Part shown: one piece after another, positions 61,505 to 64,000 of the stretch
How positions within the stretch are numbered: position 1 is the stretch's first letter
Layout: the number at the start of each line of letters is the position of its first letter
Assembly: GCF_002312805.1 (NCBI RefSeq)
Contig: NZ_NMUA01000017.1
Location: forward strand, 41,285 to 105,284
Reading direction: 5' to 3'
Length of the DNA: 64,000 nt
DNA from: Sphingobium sp. D43FB
GTDB taxonomy: Bacteria; Pseudomonadota; Alphaproteobacteria; Sphingomonadales; Sphingomonadaceae
The notes under the pieces: generated by a model
What the model was told of the DNA's origin: nothing
The model's input: the letters and a program-made list of their open reading frames with translations, nothing else
The model's database searches: none
Program-made: the position numbers and the translations under genes

Positions 61505-63001
61505 TCAGGCGACCAGTTGGCGCATCCGTCCGGTCGCACCGAACAATTCCACCGGAAGCCCGCTGCCGCGCCGACGCTCGACCCATTCGCGGACCATCTC
61601 TGCGGTCGTATGATCGATATGGCCCAGACGTTCGACATTGAGGATGACAAGGCCACCCTTTGGCAACGAATCGAGCTTTGCCGACAATTTGGGTAGCGTC
61701 AGGAAGGTCGCGCTGCCGCGCAGAGCCACTTCATGCGCATCACCCCGGCTTTCATCCTCCAGCTTGAGGCGCAGGCGGCTCAGATGGGGGATGAGTTCCA
61801 GCATCGAAAGGCCGATGCCAACCAGAACACCCGTCAGCAGGTCCATGGTAACCACGCAGATCAGCGTGGCCGCCCAGACGATCGCGGGCAACGGGCCGTA
61901 GCGGTGAAGCAGGTGCCGGACGTGATCGACGCTGACGAGGCGCACACCGGTCACGACCAGAATGCCCGCCAGAGCCGCCATCGGGATTTCGCGCAGCAGC
62001 CAAGGCAGCAAGGCGACAAAGCCCAAAATCCAGACGCCGTGCAAAACCGCCGACATGCGGGTCTTTGCGCCCGCCTGCACATTGGCCGAGCTGCGAACGA
62101 TAACGCCGGTCATAGGCAATGCACCGGCAAAGCCGCACAGGAGGTTGCCGACGCCCTGGGCGCTCAGTTCCCGGTTGTAATCGGTACGCACGCCATCATG
62201 CATCCGGTCGACGGCAGCGGCCGACAGCAATGTTTCGGCGCTGGCAATGAACGCAATGGCGATGGCGATCGTGATGACGGCGGGGTCCATCATCGTCGCG
62301 AACAACCCTGCGTCCGGCAGGCTCACAGCCGCCACGATCGATTCGGGCACCACGACCCGCGCGACGGGAAGGGCGAGGAAGAAGGCAACCAGGGTCGCAA
62401 GCAAGACGCCCACCAGTGCGCCGGGGACGAGCTTCAGCGACGCAGGGCGGAACTTCTCCCAGCCGAGCATGCCGCCAATGGTAACCAGGCCGACGGTGAA
62501 GGCCGTTACCGTGTCGCCAGTGGAGAGACCGAGCAACTGCGCAGGCATGGCCAGCAAATTGGCTAGACCGCTCGACAGGGGCGTATCATCGAATAACACA
62601 TGGAATTGGCCAACAACGATCAACACGCCGATGCCAGCCAGCATGCCATGGACGACGGCCGGCGAAATCGCACGAAACCAACCGCCGACGCGCATCAGGC
62701 CCGCGACCACCTGTATAGCACCTGCCAGAATCAGGATCGGCCCAAGTGCGGAGAGACCTTGCTCGCGGACGATTTCAAAGACGATGACCGCAAGGCCAGC
62801 GGCGGGTCCGCTGACCTGCAGCGGAGAACCCGCCAGCAGGCCAACGACAATGCCGCCGATGATGCCGGTAATCAGACCCTTTTCCGGCGGAACGCCGGAG
62901 GCAATGGCAATGCCCATGCAGAGCGGCATCGCCACCAGAAAGACGACGATCGACGCCGTGAAGTCGCGGCCGAAGGTGCCGCCGGAAAAGGCTTTCAGCA
63001 T
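61505..63001 (-). CDS. SulP-family anion transporter (bicarbonate/sulfate)
   Basis: A 498-residue membrane transporter with an N-terminal SLC26/SulP core (FTASIVVFLVAMPLCMGIAIASG, SGPAAGLAVIVFE) and a C-terminal STAS domain (about residues 405-498). It is three bases downstream of a beta-carbonic anhydrase gene. SulP-carbonic anhydrase pairs usually take up bicarbonate, so this is a better guess than sulfate. Function in carbon supply for carboxylases is inferred. Second gene of a leftward operon. Confidence 0.92.
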   Translation of the reverse strand: MLKAFSGGTFGRDFTASIVVFLVAMPLCMGIAIASGVPPEKGLITGIIGGIVVGLLAGSPLQVSGPAAGLAVIVFEIVREQGLSALGPILILAGAIQVVAGLMRVGGWFRAISPAVVHGMLAGIGVLIVVGQFHVLFDDTPLSSGLANLLAMPAQLLGLSTGDTVTAFTVGLVTIGGMLGWEKFRPASLKLVPGALVGVLLATLVAFFLALPVARVVVPESIVAAVSLPDAGLFATMMDPAVITIAIAIAFIASAETLLSAAAVDRMHDGVRTDYNRELSAQGVGNLLCGFAGALPMTGVIVRSSANVQAGAKTRMSAVLHGVWILGFVALLPWLLREIPMAALAGILVVTGVRLVSVDHVRHLLHRYGPLPAIVWAATLICVVTMDLLTGVLVGIGLSMLELIPHLSRLRLKLEDESRGDAHEVALRGSATFLTLPKLSAKLDSLPKGGLVILNVERLGHIDHTTAEMVREWVERRRGSGLPVELFGATGRMRQLVA

Positions 63002-63004
63002 GAT

Positions 63005-63703
63005 TTACTCCGCCGCCAGGGCATATTCGCCATCGCCAGCCAGTCGACGGGCGTGGGGAAGCGCGATCGGCATTGGCTGATCCTCACGGAGCGGCATGAA
63101 GCGGCCGGTATCGCCGTCGAGGCCCAAGACCTGACCGGCGTGAATGTCCACATACCAACCGTGCAGGGCGATATCACCACGCGCGATGCCCGAAGCGACC
63201 GATGGATGGGTGCGCAGATGGGCCAGCTGGACGACGACATTTTCCAACGCCATGTTGCGCAACTTTTCCGCGTCGGTCAGCGTGTCGGGATAGCTTTCGC
63301 TGCAAACCTGCTGCGCGGCATGGGCATGACGCAACCAAGCCGCCACGTTGGGCATTTTGGAGAGGTCGGCATTGGTCGACATCGCCTTCATGGCGCCGCA
63401 GTCGCTATGCCCGCACACGATGATGTCGCGCACGCCCAACACCATTACCGCATATTCGACGGTGGAAGTGACGCCGCCATTCTGCGTCGCATGCGGCGGC
63501 ACGATGTTGCCAGCATTGCGGCAGACGAACAGATCGCCCGGCTGTGCCTGCATGATATGTTCGGGCACGATCCGCGAGTCGGCGCAGGAGATCATCAGCG
63601 CCTTGGGGCTCTGCCCATCGCTGGCCAGCCGATTGTAAAGCGCGCTTTCATTGGGAAACACATGCTTTTCGAAGCTGAAGACGCGGCCTAGAAGCTCGTT
63701 CAT
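63005..63703 (-). CDS. Beta-class carbonic anhydrase
   Basis: A 232-residue zinc enzyme interconverting CO2 and bicarbonate. The ligands are Cys40, His99 and Cys102 in MISCADSRI and VCGHSDCGAM, with the Asp42-Arg44 dyad beside them. C-terminal extension of about 20 residues beyond the core. The frame is open to 63760, but AGAAGGAT places the start at 63703. First gene of the operon with the SulP transporter. Confidence 0.95.
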   Translation of the reverse strand: MNELLGRVFSFEKHVFPNESALYNRLASDGQSPKALMISCADSRIVPEHIMQAQPGDLFVCRNAGNIVPPHATQNGGVTSTVEYAVMVLGVRDIIVCGHSDCGAMKAMSTNADLSKMPNVAAWLRHAHAAQQVCSESYPDTLTDAEKLRNMALENVVVQLAHLRTHPSVASGIARGDIALHGWYVDIHAGQVLGLDGDTGRFMPLREDQPMPIALPHARRLAGDGEYALAAE

Positions 63704-63814
63704 GGGGTCTATCCTTCTATTGCTATGCCGGTCAGGGGGCACCGGCTCAGTCTCGGACAATAGAGGTCGGGTTTTGCTGCGTCGCAGCGGCTTTGTTAAA
63801 AAACATGTCTGGAT

Positions 63815-64000
63815 GGGCTTTGTTGCATAACTCCTGATAGGTTTGCTGCGGGCTTTATTTGAGATTACTACGCGACGCGGACAGTATTTGGTGTGCCGAT
63901 TTGCGAGAAGCGATTGAGGATTGCAGCACGGACTTTGAGCTCGGTTATCTGACGCTCGAAGGTGCGGGCCATGACGCGCTGACCAAGCAGCTTGAAGCAG
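63815..64000. mobile_element. IS5-like insertion sequence, one end (truncated by window)
   Basis: GGGCTTTGTTGCATAA (63815-63830) looks like the terminal inverted repeat of an IS5-group element. A transposase C-terminus begins 38 bases inside it. The far end is outside the window, so target duplication cannot be checked. The 111 bases between the carbonic anhydrase start and the element must contain that operon's promoter. Confidence 0.75.
63868..64000 (-). CDS. IS5-family transposase, C-terminus (partial)
   Basis: The reverse strand encodes 43 residues before the stop, including KLLGQRVMARTFERQITELK and VRAAILNRFSQIGTPNTVRV. These match the last segment of DDE transposases of IS5-type elements from sphingomonads and relatives, where the final catalytic Glu helix lies a little upstream, outside the window. 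Confidence 0.8.
   Translation of the reverse strand, partial: CFKLLGQRVMARTFERQITELKVRAAILNRFSQIGTPNTVRVA

Noticed and set aside
63788..63803. GCGGCTTTGTTAAAAA as a second, degenerate IS end
   Set aside because: Only the GGCTTTGTT part matches, and no element sequence lies between it and the good end at 63815.
1..64000. CRISPR arrays, rRNA operons, replication origin
   Set aside because: No regularly spaced direct repeats, no rRNA-like stretches and no DnaA-box cluster or replication gene were seen.

Overview
The window looks like chromosomal DNA from a sphingomonad alphaproteobacterium, most likely Sphingobium or Sphingomonas. It is GC-rich with dense, short-spaced operons. It carries gene sets typical of that group: fdxA next to carD, cyoABCD followed by SURF1 and RegB/RegA, a Sphingomonas-type PhoK alkaline phosphatase, and moaDE-pgsA. 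It is also dotted with several families of palindromic REP-like repeats. The organism call is inference from gene content; no rRNA gene lies in the window.

Layout. 0-4.4 kb: a truncated exported protein, a dicarboxylate/amino-acid symporter, a HigB/HigA-type toxin-antitoxin pair, a GbsR/MarR-type regulator with two small membrane proteins, and an orphan XRE antitoxin-like gene. 4.6-8.6 kb: trmFO, then an Lrp-type regulator divergent from phhA-hpd (phenylalanine to homogentisate). 8.6-14.6 kb: a leftward heavy-metal RND efflux operon (small His-rich protein, czcC, czcB, czcA). 14.7-18.3 kb: an Amt-family transporter, a glycosyltransferase and an MFS permease. 18.4-25.5 kb: cyoABCD, SURF1 and the redox two-component pair RegB/RegA. 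25.6 kb: tRNA-Gly(CCC).

26.1-30.2 kb is the most unusual part. It is a four-gene rightward cassette beside the tRNA: an 885-residue protein I do not recognise, with a long Ser/Thr/Glu-rich segment; a protein with a Tlde1/L,D-transpeptidase-like His/Cys active-site motif; a 41-residue ORF; and an N-acetylmuramoyl-L-alanine amidase. Two predicted peptidoglycan enzymes without signal peptides, translationally linked to a large unknown protein, make this the best candidate for an undescribed system (antibacterial, lytic or envelope-remodelling).

30.2-45 kb holds housekeeping and accessory genes: a PfkB kinase, a PAS-PAS hybrid histidine kinase, a hydrolase, a nitronate monooxygenase-like enzyme, cysE, a TauE/SafE permease, oxyR, moaE/moaD, pgsA, an LplT-like MFS protein and a class A PBP. 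45-50 kb: fdxA, carD, an exported HIU hydrolase-like protein, a one-domain asparaginase, proC, a YbjN protein, ubiK and tspO. 49.4-56.5 kb: an HAE-type RND pump with its adaptor, tlyA and dsbD. 56.5-63.7 kb: phoK, an OmpR-type two-component system, a TorF-like porin, and a SulP transporter paired with a beta-carbonic anhydrase. The window ends inside an IS5-like insertion sequence.

Regulatory structure is unusually readable in places. A regulator's own promoter shares a ~35-bp element with the gene after it. Three dyads spaced about two helical turns apart lie between the Lrp-type regulator and phhA. Palindromic operators sit in front of both XRE/toxin-antitoxin loci. Mutually exclusive hairpins cover the oxyR start, and a REP-like element supplies the SURF1 Shine-Dalgarno sequence.
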